This document shows positions 10,503 to 19,680 of a stretch of 64,000 nucleotides of DNA, piece by piece. The position numbers were made by a program, and so were the translations under genes. Every line of letters starts with the position of its first letter. The first letter of the stretch is position 1. The notes under the pieces were generated by a model, which had not been told where the DNA came from, ran no database searches, and worked only from the letters and a program-made list of their open reading frames with translations. Origin of the DNA: Paenibacillus aurantius (GTDB lineage: Bacteria > Bacillota > Bacilli > Paenibacillales > NBRC-103111); NCBI RefSeq assembly GCF_032268605.1, contig NZ_CP130318.1, positions 1,701,001-1,765,000 of the forward strand. The letters are read 5' to 3'.

Positions 10503-11180
10503 GTGGAGTATGGGATACTGGTTTTGCGGACCATCCTTATTTATGTGGTCATTTTTGCGGTGATGAGGCTTATGGGCAAACGGGAAATCGGCAAGCTCTC
10601 GGTGGTGGACCTGGTCATTTCGATTATGATTGCGGAAATCGGCGTGTTCGTCATTGAGGATACCGGCAAACCGCTTGGAGAGGGGCTGATTCCCATTCTT
10701 ACGCTGGTTGCGCTGCAAATTACCTTGGCCCTGGTCTCGCTGCGCAACCAAACGTTGAGAACCTGGTTTGAGGGAAGGCCCAGCATCCTGATTCAGAACG
10801 GCCGGATGAACCGGGAAGAGATGAGAAAGCAGCGGTACAGTCTCGATGATCTCCTTGTTCAGCTTAGGCAGAACCGGGTGATGGACGTGGCGGATGTGGA
10901 ATTCGCGATCCTCGAAACCTCCGGCAAGCTGACGGTCGTGGAGAAGGACAAGAAGACGGAGGAGGCTCCGGGGCCAAAGGCCGACTATAAGCTGCAAAGC
11001 CTGCCGGTGGTTGTCATCATGGACGGAAAGGTCCAGGAGGAAGGCCTGGCCAAGCTCGGCCAAACGAGATTCTGGCTCAAAAACCGGCTGCAGGCGGAGG
11101 GCGTCCAGGATGTCAAGGATGTCTTTTTCTGCTCTATCGATTACAAAGGCCGGCTGTTTATCGACCGAAAGGACAAATAA
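10503..11180 (+). CDS. DUF421 membrane protein (YrbG/YetF-like)
   Basis: The 225-residue product has three N-terminal membrane helices. The family motif RLMGKREIGKLSVVDLVI and the Rossmann-like YetF domain (MRKQRYSLDDLLVQLRQNRV, DVADVEFAILETSGKL) are clear. The frame extends upstream to 10305, but GGAGGG (10491-10496) and family length select GTG 10503. Members are linked to sporulation or stress membranes, with no defined biochemical role. It is divergent from the YrzE-like gene and convergent with spoVB (12-bp gap). Confidence 0.88.
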   Translation: MEYGILVLRTILIYVVIFAVMRLMGKREIGKLSVVDLVISIMIAEIGVFVIEDTGKPLGEGLIPILTLVALQITLALVSLRNQTLRTWFEGRPSILIQNGRMNREEMRKQRYSLDDLLVQLRQNRVMDVADVEFAILETSGKLTVVEKDKKTEEAPGPKADYKLQSLPVVVIMDGKVQEEGLAKLGQTRFWLKNRLQAEGVQDVKDVFFCSIDYKGRLFIDRKDK

Positions 11181-11192
11181 GCTTCCTTACGG

Positions 11193-12764
11193 TTATCTTT
11201 TTTTATGGAAAAGAAGAGTAAGCCGCTTGAAATCGCCGGGCTCGATCAGCTTGAATCCAAGGATGGCCCCCAAGTAGACGAGCAGCCCGGTCGAGAGGGA
11301 TAGAATCAAACGGGAGAAAGAGGTTTCGGTGGTCCCGGCAAAGCCGATGAACCAGCAGCAGACGGCGGTAATGCCCATGGCCGAGCCCACCTTAAGAAAG
11401 TCGGACACCTGCATGCGGAACTTCAACAGGCGGGCCACGCTGTTCCAATGAAGCAGCGTGACGAGCATGATGTTAACGATAATCGCCATCACCGCGCCAA
11501 GAATGCCGAATTGAGGCTTCGTCGCCAGGAGGGCGATGAGGGCCAGCTTGACCACCGAGCCGATCAGCGTATTCACCAAGGCGGCTCCCGGGCGGTTCAG
11601 GGCCTGAAGGGCGGCTTGAAGCGGTGCTTGGAAATAGATAAATAAAGCGGCGGGGGCCATCATTTTGAGCATGACGCCGATTTCCCCGTTCTTGTACAGG
11701 TAGTAGCAGATCGGCTCGGCCAGCACATACATAAACACGGCAAAAGGGGCGCCTGTCACCAGCGCAAGGCGGAGGGACTGGTGAAGCCGGCTGTGGATGG
11801 TCCGCATGTCCTTGCGGGCGGCGGCTTCGGATAGAGACGGAACAAGAGAAGTGGACAGCGAGAACGTGAGAGCGCTTGGCAGCAGCAGAATGGGGATGAT
11901 CATCCCCTGCAGGGCGCCATATTGCACGGTGGCGGCCACGGTAGCCACTCCGGCGATAGCCAGGCTCTGCACGATGAGAATGGACTCGAGAAAGTAGGAG
12001 GCGGATCCGACAAGCCGGCTCGCCGTTACCGGAACGGAAAGCCGGATCAGCCGGCGCAGGGCATCCTTTCTTCCTCCAAAGGAGCTCCCGCTGCCGATGG
12101 TGGCGCGCTTGAACAGCTTGTAGGCTTTCCGGGTGCGGGCATGCTCCAGCAGCAGGACCAGCATCCCCCCTATCTCCCCGATCAGCACCCCAAGCATGGC
12201 TCCGGCTGCCGCATATTCGAGCCCGTAGGGCATCAGAAGCAGAGAAAGCCCCAGCATGGCGACGATACGAATAAGCGTTTCGGTCACCTGGGAAACGGCG
12301 GTCGGAATCATGTTCTGCCTGCCTTGGAAGTACCCCCGAAAGACCGAAGAAACGCCTACGATAGGGATAATCGGGCTCATGCAGAGGAAGGTCCAGTACA
12401 CGCGCTTGTCCGTGAACAGAACGGAAGTCATCCAAGGAGCCGCTGCGAGACAGAAGGCGGTGAATAGCAGGCTCAAGCCGCTGGTAAGGGCTAGGGACAT
12501 CATAAGCACATGCCTCACCCGGGCTTCCTTTCCTTCCGACTCGGCCTCCGCCACCAGCTTTGCGACGGCAAGCGGAATGCCCCCTGTTGTTAGCGTAAGG
12601 ATGACGATAAGAAAGGGGTATCCCATCTGATACAGGCCGACCCCTTCCGCTCCGATCACCCGGGGGAGCGCAATTCGGGGCACGAATCCGAGAATCCGGT
12701 TAATGATTCCCGCCGCGAGCAGAATTAGGGTGCCTTTCATAAAGGATTGCTTGTAGTTGGTCAA
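11193..12764 (-). CDS. spoVB: SpoVB, MOP-superfamily polysaccharide/lipid flippase
   Basis: This 523-residue protein has about 14 hydrophobic helices. The N-terminus (FMKGTLILLAAGIINRILGF) and MGYPFLIVILTLTTGGIPLAVAKLV are typical of the SpoVB/MurJ-like branch. SpoVB is needed for spore cortex synthesis, probably by moving lipid-linked precursors across the outer forespore membrane. The start is TTG 12764, with AAGAAGG 8 bases upstream; ATG 12740 is a weaker alternative. In B. subtilis spoVB also sits between the DUF421 gene and comN. Here it faces the DUF421 gene head-on. Confidence 0.92.
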   Translation of the reverse strand: MTNYKQSFMKGTLILLAAGIINRILGFVPRIALPRVIGAEGVGLYQMGYPFLIVILTLTTGGIPLAVAKLVAEAESEGKEARVRHVLMMSLALTSGLSLLFTAFCLAAAPWMTSVLFTDKRVYWTFLCMSPIIPIVGVSSVFRGYFQGRQNMIPTAVSQVTETLIRIVAMLGLSLLLMPYGLEYAAAGAMLGVLIGEIGGMLVLLLEHARTRKAYKLFKRATIGSGSSFGGRKDALRRLIRLSVPVTASRLVGSASYFLESILIVQSLAIAGVATVAATVQYGALQGMIIPILLLPSALTFSLSTSLVPSLSEAAARKDMRTIHSRLHQSLRLALVTGAPFAVFMYVLAEPICYYLYKNGEIGVMLKMMAPAALFIYFQAPLQAALQALNRPGAALVNTLIGSVVKLALIALLATKPQFGILGAVMAIIVNIMLVTLLHWNSVARLLKFRMQVSDFLKVGSAMGITAVCCWFIGFAGTTETSFSRLILSLSTGLLVYLGAILGFKLIEPGDFKRLTLLFHKKR

Positions 12765-12957
12765 TTTGGATACCTTCTTCCTGGCTTGGATTCAACGCCG
12801 TCTACCTATGATTATGCGGACGATGGCCAAGCTCATGCTTTCTTCTTGGACAGGAAGGGTGGCCGCTTGCTGGACGGGGTTTCTTCAAAAGGCGGGCAGG
12901 ATTTTCTTCCGTTGTGGCGAATAGGGAAGAGAGGAAGGTAAGGAGGGCAGAAGCATA

Positions 12958-13209
12958 ATGGAAGAAGACCGGGTGGAACCCATCAGCGAGAAGGCCATGG
13001 AGGCCCTTTGCCTCAGTAAAGCGGAGGAGTTCGTCATGCTGGGCTACGAGCAGGTGACCGCTCACGACATCTGGAACTGCATCCGGGCCCGGTACGAGAA
13101 GACGGGGGAGCCTCCCTTGCATCGTCTGGTCAATGACATCCTCTCTTTGAAAATTACGTCTTATATGAACTGGCTTACGATGCAGGCTTACAAAGGAGCG
13201 CCCTTCTGA
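12958..13209 (+). CDS. comN: Post-transcriptional regulator ComN
   Basis: This 83-residue acidic, helical protein is the size of B. subtilis ComN (YrzD) and sits in the same place between spoVB and secDF. ComN promotes accumulation of the comE competence transcript and is localised by DivIVA in B. subtilis. Conserved-looking blocks are AEEFVMLGYEQVTAHDIWNCI and a C-terminal YMNWLT motif. The assignment rests mainly on size, composition and synteny. Confidence 0.75.
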   Translation: MEEDRVEPISEKAMEALCLSKAEEFVMLGYEQVTAHDIWNCIRARYEKTGEPPLHRLVNDILSLKITSYMNWLTMQAYKGAPF

Positions 13210-13233
13210 GAACCCCGCAAAGGTTCTTTTTTT
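13209..13233 (+). terminator. Rho-independent terminator after comN
   Basis: AGAACC (13209-13214) pairs with GGTTCT (13222-13227), followed by seven or more T. The left arm starts at the comN stop codon. Confidence 0.8.
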
Positions 13234-13281
13234 CATGCCGTAAGGCAGCGCGCCTGGAAAGCTGTAAGCTTTTTCATGAAA

Positions 13282-13310
13282 TTGACTGGTTTTTGGAGGG
13301 TGAGTATAAT
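13282..13310 (+). promoter_or_regulatory. Sigma-A promoter of secDF
   Basis: TTGACT (13282-13287) and TATAAT (13305-13310) are separated by exactly 17 bases. The promoter lies 37 bases before secD. Confidence 0.85.
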
Positions 13311-13346
13311 GGGAATATTGGATAGGGAAGGGAGCTTAACTCTAGC

Positions 13347-14582
13347 ATGGATCGCAAACGGTTTACGGCATTTTTATTGATTTCGGTCTTGCTCCTCGCC
13401 GTAGTGGGGGCAACGACTCCGTATTTGGTTAGCAAAGTACGGCTCGGCTTGGATTTGAAAGGGGGCTTCGAAATCCTTTATGTGGCCACCCCGCTTGAGG
13501 AAGGCCAGCCGGTCACGAAGGAATCCCTGACGGAAACGGCGCGCAGTCTCGAGGAACGCGTAAACAAGACGGGAATCGCGGAACCGGACATTACGACGGA
13601 GGGCCAGGACCGCATCCGCGTCCGGATCGCTACGGGCGGGGTAGACTCGTCTAAAGTTCGCGAGACGCTGAAGAAGCCGGCCGAGCTTACCTTCCGGGGA
13701 CCTGACGGGAAGAATGAAATGATCGGAAGCGACTTTGTTCCCGGCGCGGCGAAGGTGGGGTACGACCAGTACAACCGCCCGATGATTTCCATACAAGTCA
13801 AGGACAAGGACAAGTTTGCGGATGTGACGAAACGCCTTCTCGGTAAGCCGCTCGCCATTTACCTGGATGACAAGGAGCTTTCCGCTCCCGTGGTTCAGGA
13901 TGTGCTGACGGACGGAACGGCCACCATCTCGGGAAGCTACTCCCTGGACGAAGCCAAAAATATTGCGGATACCATCAACCTGGGGGCCCTTCCCCTTAAG
14001 CTGACGGAGAAATACACCCAGCAGGTGGACGCCACGCTCGGGCAGAAGTCTTTGACCAGCACCGTTATGGCGGGCCTGATTGCCGTCGGTCTGATTCTTC
14101 TCTTCATGCTCTTCTTCTACCGGGTGCCGGGTATTGTGGCCACGGTCACGCTTATCGTGTTCAGCTGGCTGCTTCTGCTCGTCTTCGTTCTGCTGAACGC
14201 TACCTTGACGCTGCCGGGCATTGCGGCCTTCGTTCTCGGAATCGGGATGGCGGTCGACGCCAACATCATTACTTATGAACGGATCAAGGAAGAGATCCGC
14301 AGCGGCAAAAGCATCCTGTCCGCTCTACGGGCGGGCTCTAAAAACTCCTTCCGGACCATCCTGGACGCCAACCTCACGACCATTCTGGCGGGTGCCGTGC
14401 TTTATTTCATCGGAACCGGGGCCATCCGGGGCTTTGCCCTTACCCTGATCTTCAGTATTCTGGTCAGCTTCATCACGAACGTATTCTTGTCCCGCTTCTT
14501 GCTTCAACTGCTTGTTCGCTCCAATGCAGCCAAGAAACCTGGGAACTTTGGAGTGAAGGAGGACGAAATTCATGCGCTATAA
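13347..14582 (+). CDS. secD: Protein translocase subunit SecD
   Basis: The 411-residue product has an N-terminal membrane helix, the GLDLKGGFEI motif near residue 34, a large extracytoplasmic domain (about 40-230) and five C-terminal helices with GIGMAVDANIITYERIKEE. With SecF it uses the proton gradient to pull exported proteins out of the Sec channel. B. subtilis has a fused SecDF. Here the two are separate but overlap by 11 bases, with secF starting inside the last secD codons in another frame. Confidence 0.97.
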   Translation: MDRKRFTAFLLISVLLLAVVGATTPYLVSKVRLGLDLKGGFEILYVATPLEEGQPVTKESLTETARSLEERVNKTGIAEPDITTEGQDRIRVRIATGGVDSSKVRETLKKPAELTFRGPDGKNEMIGSDFVPGAAKVGYDQYNRPMISIQVKDKDKFADVTKRLLGKPLAIYLDDKELSAPVVQDVLTDGTATISGSYSLDEAKNIADTINLGALPLKLTEKYTQQVDATLGQKSLTSTVMAGLIAVGLILLFMLFFYRVPGIVATVTLIVFSWLLLLVFVLLNATLTLPGIAAFVLGIGMAVDANIITYERIKEEIRSGKSILSALRAGSKNSFRTILDANLTTILAGAVLYFIGTGAIRGFALTLIFSILVSFITNVFLSRFLLQLLVRSNAAKKPGNFGVKEDEIHAL

Positions 14583-15480
14583 TTACAATGTAAGGTTCGA
14601 TGTAGTCAAGAACCGCCGGTTGTTCTTTACGCTGTCTCTTATCATCACCGCTATCGGAATCGCCTCCCTGCTGATCTTCGGCCTGTCAACGGGCGTGGAC
14701 TTCAAGGCGGGAACCACCATCGACGTAACGGCCGGACAAGCCATTGACAAAGCAAAGGCCGAGCAGCTGGTGAAGGAAGCCGGCCAGGAAGTCCCCAGCG
14801 TCACGGTTGGCGGCGAGCGGGCCTCGCTGCGCTTCGATAAAGTGCTGACCGAGCAAGAGGTAGCCAAGATCAAGAGCGGCTTCTCCGGAGCCTACGGCGA
14901 TAAGGTTAGCTTCGAGGAGAACACCGTGGATACCACCATGGCGAAGGAGTTGGCGCAAAAGGCCATCTACTCCGTCCTGATCGCAAGCCTGGGCATTATT
15001 ATCTATGTGGCCATCCGCTTCGAATGGCGCTTCGGGGTGGCCGCTATCCTAGCCCTGCTGCATGACGCGTTTATCGTCGTCAGCCTGTTCTCGATCTTCC
15101 GCTGGGAAGTCAATCTTCCCTTCTTGGCTGCCATTCTGACGATTATCGGGTACTCGATCAACGATACGATCGTTATCTTCGACCGGATCCGGGAGAACAT
15201 GCGCTTTGCCAAGCTCAAGAATTTCGACGATCTGGCCAAGCTGGTGAATGCCAGCGTCTGGCAAACGATGACCCGTTCGATCAACACGGTCATTACCGTT
15301 CTGGTCGGAGCCATCTGCCTGTTCATCTTCGGCAGCGAGTCGATCCGCTACTTCTCTCTGGCCATTATTCTCGGCCTCTTCTGCGGAGCCTACTCCTCCA
15401 TCTTTATTGCAAGCCCTCTGTGGCTGGTCATGAAAAACAAATCGATGAAACAGGGCAAGCTGACGCCAGCAAAAGAATAG
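14572..15480 (+). CDS. secF: Protein translocase subunit SecF
   Basis: The 302-residue partner of SecD begins MRYNYNVRFDVVKNRRLFF. It has the GVDFKAGT motif near residue 40, a short extracytoplasmic domain and five C-terminal helices with the family motif TIIGYSINDTIVIFDRIRE. It overlaps the secD end by 11 bases, which implies translational coupling. A hairpin with a T-run follows. Confidence 0.97.
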   Translation: MRYNYNVRFDVVKNRRLFFTLSLIITAIGIASLLIFGLSTGVDFKAGTTIDVTAGQAIDKAKAEQLVKEAGQEVPSVTVGGERASLRFDKVLTEQEVAKIKSGFSGAYGDKVSFEENTVDTTMAKELAQKAIYSVLIASLGIIIYVAIRFEWRFGVAAILALLHDAFIVVSLFSIFRWEVNLPFLAAILTIIGYSINDTIVIFDRIRENMRFAKLKNFDDLAKLVNASVWQTMTRSINTVITVLVGAICLFIFGSESIRYFSLAIILGLFCGAYSSIFIASPLWLVMKNKSMKQGKLTPAKE

Positions 15481-15486
15481 ACGAAA

Positions 15487-15520
15487 CGGGCCGCAGACTT
15501 CTTGCGGCTTCTCGTTTTTC
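15487..15520 (+). terminator. Probable terminator after secF
   Basis: GCCGCA (15490-15495) pairs with TGCGGC (15503-15508), followed shortly by CTCGTTTTT. The stem is modest and the T-run starts six bases after it. Confidence 0.5.
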
Positions 15521-15652
15521 GAGGTTGAACATGCCGCCTGCAAGTGATATCTTTAGCACTCTTCCGTTTAAGAGGTCCTGTTCGCAAGACGGGAACCATT
15601 GTTGATCGCCATGTCTTGAACGTATTTATACTTTTCCCACAAGAGGTGCCGG

Positions 15653-16603
15653 ATGTCTACTAAGCGAGTTGTACAGGCGGAGAATGCCGCTTGGGTCGGA
15701 GTTGTCGGGAATATGTTTCTTGCCGTAATCAAAGGAACGTTCGGCTGGCTGGCGGGAAGCCGCGCCTTGCTGGCGGATGCCGCCCATTCGGCTTCGGATA
15801 TGGTAGGATGGATAGCGGTGCTGGTCGGTACCCGGACCGCCCCTTCATCCGACGAAGAATATGCCGGAAGACGGAAAAATGCCGAGTACGTGGGCGCGAT
15901 TGTCATCTCCGTGCTGCTGCTTATGCTGGGCTTGGAGATTGCCCTGAGTTCGCTTAAGACGATTTATCACGGAGTAGGGACCCCTCCGAGCTGGTATGCG
16001 GCGGTCATCGTGCTCCTTACCATGATCGGCAAGCAGCTGCTGGCCCAGTACGGCAAGAAACCCGGACGGCGCCTAAGCGACCGGTTGTCGGTGGCAGGAG
16101 CGTGGGAGGGGCGCTCGGACGTTTATTCTTCGCTCGCCGCCTTTATCGGAATTGCAGGAGCACTTGCGGGAAGCTATTATGACATTCCCCAGTTCTACTA
16201 TCTGGATGCGGCGGCAGGCCTCTTTATTTCCCTGCTTGTCCTCAAGACAGGTTACCGGCTGGTGGCGGAGGCCGTCAATCAGACCATGGACCGTCTGCTG
16301 CACCGCGATGATATCGAGGAGCTGATCCGTGCGGTTCAGTGTGTTAAAGGGGTTATTACGGTCGATGACCTGAAAGCCAAAGAACAAGGACATTATGTCG
16401 TAGTCGAGGCGAAAATAAGCGTCAATCCCAAAATCAGTGTGATGGAAGGCAGCGAAATCGCCAAGATGGTCCGGCATTATCTGCTTAAACGGTTTATTCA
16501 TGTTTCGGAAGTCATTGTACAAGTGCAGCCTTACGATCCGGGCTATCCTTACAAAAGCAGTCCGGAAGCGGATGCCGATCTTTACCCTACGCTTCTTCAC
16601 TAA
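15653..16603 (+). CDS. Cation diffusion facilitator family transporter
   Basis: The 316-residue product has six membrane helices and a cytoplasmic C-terminal domain (about 215-316). CDF proteins exchange protons for divalent metals such as Zn, Mn, Fe or Co. The helix-2 half-site is HSASD (His45, Asp49, within LADAAHSASD). The helix-5 half-site reads EGRSD, with Glu152 where a His or Asp is usual and Asp156 kept. Metal preference therefore cannot be guessed. An AGAGGTG site precedes the ATG. B. subtilis has no such gene in this spot. Confidence 0.9.
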   Translation: MSTKRVVQAENAAWVGVVGNMFLAVIKGTFGWLAGSRALLADAAHSASDMVGWIAVLVGTRTAPSSDEEYAGRRKNAEYVGAIVISVLLLMLGLEIALSSLKTIYHGVGTPPSWYAAVIVLLTMIGKQLLAQYGKKPGRRLSDRLSVAGAWEGRSDVYSSLAAFIGIAGALAGSYYDIPQFYYLDAAAGLFISLLVLKTGYRLVAEAVNQTMDRLLHRDDIEELIRAVQCVKGVITVDDLKAKEQGHYVVVEAKISVNPKISVMEGSEIAKMVRHYLLKRFIHVSEVIVQVQPYDPGYPYKSSPEADADLYPTLLH

Positions 16604-16642
16604 GAAGGGGTTAAGCATACCGCCAAAACGAAAGGAGATTAC

Positions 16643-19045
16643 ATGCTTTATTCGAAAGCCAGATGGAACATCAGCGAGCCGGACCCTGCCGTCGCCGATC
16701 GATTGGCCCACGAGCTTAAAGTGGAGCCGGTCGTGGCGCGGCTGCTGGCGGTTCGCGGCATTACTACCATAGAGCAGGCCAAACGGTTCCTGCAGGCGGG
16801 AAAGGATCATTTCCATGATCCTTTTCTTATGGACGGGATGGAAACCGCCGTCCGCCGGATCAAACGGGCCTTGGAACACGGGGAATTCATTCGAATATAC
16901 GGAGATTATGATGCGGACGGCGTCAGCTCCACGTCTCTGCTCATTCACCTGTTCCGGAGGCTCGGGGCCCGGTTCGACTTTTACATCCCTCACCGCGTTC
17001 ACGAAGGCTATGGCCTAAACAAGAAGGCGATGGAGCTCGCCAAGGAGCAGGGCGTTGATCTGATCATCACGGTGGATACCGGGATAAGCGCTAGGGAGGA
17101 GATTGCCTACGCCGGGTCACTGGGCCTGGAGGTTATCGTAACGGACCATCATGAGCCGCCGGAACAGCTTCCCGAAGCCTTGGCCGTCATTAACCCCAAG
17201 AAGCCGGGCTGTCCCTATCCTTTCAAGCAGCTGGCGGGGGCCGGGGTTGCTTTTAAACTGGCGCACGCCCTCCTAGGAGAGCTCCCCGTCGAGCTTCTCG
17301 AAATCGCGACAATCGGAACGGTAGCCGACTTGATGCCGCTGCAGGACGAGAACCGCGCACTGGTGAAGCTGGGCCTGGAACGGATGAGAACGACCGCCTA
17401 CCCCGGCATCAAATCGCTGCTCAGCTTGTGCGGAGTCGACCGGGGAGAGGTGACGGCCGGACATATCGGTTTTGGCCTAGGCCCTCGGATCAATGCCAGC
17501 GGGAGACTCGAAGGGGCGGAGGACGCCGTTCGTCTGCTGACGGTTCAGGATGAGCAGGAAGCGGAGAGGCTGGCCTTCGTCCTGGACGGGCTCAACAAGG
17601 AACGGCAGCAGCTGGTCACGGACATGACCGGAGAAGCCGTCAAGCTGGCGGAAGAGTCGATCGCCGAAGGGCACGACAAGGTGCTCGTGGTCGCCAAGGA
17701 GAACTGGAATGTCGGGGTCATCGGAATTGTCGCTTCCAAGCTGCTGGAGAAGTATTACCGTCCGGTCATCGTGCTCGGCATTAATCCCGAAACGGGCATG
17801 GCCAAAGGGTCGGCTCGCTCCATTCCGGGCTTCGATTTGTACCAGGCGCTGACCCGTTGCAACGAGCTGTTTACCCACTACGGCGGCCATCAGGCCGCAG
17901 CCGGCATGTCGCTTCACGCCGATAACCTGGCTGAGTTCAGAGAGCGCATGCAGCGGCTCGCCTCGGAATGGCTGACGGAAGAGGACTACCAGCCCGTGCT
18001 TAACGTGGATCTTCAGTGCGAGCTGGACAAAGATCCGATGAAGTGGATCCGGCAGCTCGAGAAGCTGGCCCCTTTTGGGATGGGCAACCCCACACCGAAA
18101 TTCGCCTTTCACGGCCTTCGGGTGCTCGACCGCAAGGTCATGGGCAAGGAACAGCAGCACATTAAATTTCAGCTGGCCCACCAAACGGAAGACGGCTGTA
18201 CCATCGATGCCCTCGGCTTTGGCAAAAGCTTCCTCTCGGAGCGCATCTCGCCCACATCCCGGGTGGACGTGCTCGGGGAGCTTTCCATTAACGAATGGAA
18301 CGGATCCAAGAAATCCCAGCTCATCATCCAGGACATTCGCGTTCCCGACGTTCAGGTATTCGACTGGAGGGGCATTCAGGATCCGGACAACCGGTGGAAG
18401 GCGTGGAGGGAACAGGAGGAAGCCACCGTATCCCGGGTTCTCCTGGTATTCAGCGAGGGGGACCAGCGCCAGCCTATGCGGCTGGCCGATTCCATCGGTG
18501 CCCGCCTTTGGATGGCGGAAGAGGACGGATCGATCGTTTCCTTGGAGCCGGGCGATCCGGCTGCCGAACCGGGCGCCGTCCGGGATTTGGTTCTTTACTC
18601 CCTTCCCCGCAGTATCGGGCAGCTGGAAGCCGTTCTGGGCTCGCTAGGGGGCGTGGAGCGAATCTATGCCGTATTCCGGGAATATCCTAGTGCCGATCAG
18701 TCGATTCTTCCCACCCGGGACATGTTCAAGCAGGTGTATGCCGTCGTCCGGCAGGAGAATACATACCGGGGCAGCCGGGAAGATCCCCTGAATTATTTCA
18801 GTAAACGCTCGGGCTTGTCTCGGCCGCTCGTTAAGTTTATTATGGAAGTGTTTGAAGAGCTGTCACTCGTCGAATATACGGGGACCGATTACCGCTGCGT
18901 TCCTGCTCCGGCGAAGAAGGAATTCACCCAATCGGAGCGGTTTCGTCAAAGGCAGCGGCTTCAGGAGGTGGAGCAGCAGCTGATTTATTCTTCAGCCGCC
19001 GAGCTGACCCGCCTGCTGCTTCAGTCTGTCCCCAAAACTCATTAA
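16643..19045 (+). CDS. recJ: Single-stranded-DNA-specific exonuclease RecJ
   Basis: RecJ degrades single-stranded DNA 5' to 3' in recombination and mismatch repair. The 800-residue product has the DHH-family motifs DYDADG (about 88-93) and TDHHEPP (about 166-172), the DHHA1 domain with GHIGFGLGPRINASGR and GGHQAAAG, an OB-fold and the long C-terminal domain typical of Firmicutes RecJ (B. subtilis 786 residues). AAAGGAG precedes the ATG. apt follows after 18 bases, as in B. subtilis. Confidence 0.97.
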   Translation: MLYSKARWNISEPDPAVADRLAHELKVEPVVARLLAVRGITTIEQAKRFLQAGKDHFHDPFLMDGMETAVRRIKRALEHGEFIRIYGDYDADGVSSTSLLIHLFRRLGARFDFYIPHRVHEGYGLNKKAMELAKEQGVDLIITVDTGISAREEIAYAGSLGLEVIVTDHHEPPEQLPEALAVINPKKPGCPYPFKQLAGAGVAFKLAHALLGELPVELLEIATIGTVADLMPLQDENRALVKLGLERMRTTAYPGIKSLLSLCGVDRGEVTAGHIGFGLGPRINASGRLEGAEDAVRLLTVQDEQEAERLAFVLDGLNKERQQLVTDMTGEAVKLAEESIAEGHDKVLVVAKENWNVGVIGIVASKLLEKYYRPVIVLGINPETGMAKGSARSIPGFDLYQALTRCNELFTHYGGHQAAAGMSLHADNLAEFRERMQRLASEWLTEEDYQPVLNVDLQCELDKDPMKWIRQLEKLAPFGMGNPTPKFAFHGLRVLDRKVMGKEQQHIKFQLAHQTEDGCTIDALGFGKSFLSERISPTSRVDVLGELSINEWNGSKKSQLIIQDIRVPDVQVFDWRGIQDPDNRWKAWREQEEATVSRVLLVFSEGDQRQPMRLADSIGARLWMAEEDGSIVSLEPGDPAAEPGAVRDLVLYSLPRSIGQLEAVLGSLGGVERIYAVFREYPSADQSILPTRDMFKQVYAVVRQENTYRGSREDPLNYFSKRSGLSRPLVKFIMEVFEELSLVEYTGTDYRCVPAPAKKEFTQSERFRQRQRLQEVEQQLIYSSAAELTRLLLQSVPKTH

Positions 19046-19063
19046 CGGAGGTCACCTACCCAC

Positions 19064-19576
19064 ATGGATTTTAAAGAACACATTCGCGTCATTCCGGATT
19101 TCCCGCAGCCGGGAATCCGTTTTAAAGATATTACCACCCTGCTGAAGAACGGGCCGGTTTACCGGGAAGCCATCGACGCCATGAAGGCTGCCGTCTCCGA
19201 TAAGGAGATTGATCTGATAGCCGGTCCGGAAGCCCGGGGCTTCGTCATTGGGGCGCCCCTTGCTTATTCCTTGGGTGTTGGCTTCGTGCCCATCCGCAAA
19301 AGCGGCAAGCTTCCCGGCGAAACGATCGAAGCCGACTATTCGCTCGAATACGGCAAGGACAAGCTGGCGGTTCACAAGGATTCCATCCTGAAAGGCCAGA
19401 AGGTGCTCATCGCTGACGATCTGCTGGCTACGGGCGGTACTCTTGTTACCACGATCAAGCTGATCAAACAGCTCGGCGGAGAAATCGTCGGAGCGGCTTT
19501 CCTTATTGAGCTCGGCTATTTGAACGGGCGCGACAAGCTGGAAGGCGTAGACGTGTTCTCGCTGGTTAAGTACTAG
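19064..19576 (+). CDS. apt: Adenine phosphoribosyltransferase
   Basis: Apt salvages adenine to AMP with PRPP. The 170-residue product begins [22 protein letters not shown] and has the PRPP-binding motif [13 protein letters not shown] (about 126-138) and the EARGF and RKSGKLPGE motifs. This is standard length. It closes the recJ-apt unit, and a strong bidirectional terminator follows. Confidence 0.97.
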   Translation: MDFKEHIRVIPDFPQPGIRFKDITTLLKNGPVYREAIDAMKAAVSDKEIDLIAGPEARGFVIGAPLAYSLGVGFVPIRKSGKLPGETIEADYSLEYGKDKLAVHKDSILKGQKVLIADDLLATGGTLVTTIKLIKQLGGEIVGAAFLIELGYLNGRDKLEGVDVFSLVKY

Positions 19577-19623
19577 ACCTGGGGCATCCTCGGATTATCG
19601 ACTGCATAAAACACCTAGCCATT

Positions 19624-19661
19624 AAAAAAAGCCTGTTCCGCAAACCGGAACAGGCTTTTTC
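19624..19661. terminator. Bidirectional terminator between apt and uraA
   Basis: GCCTGTTCCG (19631-19640) pairs with the run GGAACAGGC ending at 19655. A-runs precede and T-runs follow, so it can serve both convergent genes. Confidence 0.9.
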
Positions 19662-19680
19662 ATTTCCGCGAAGGGAAGGG

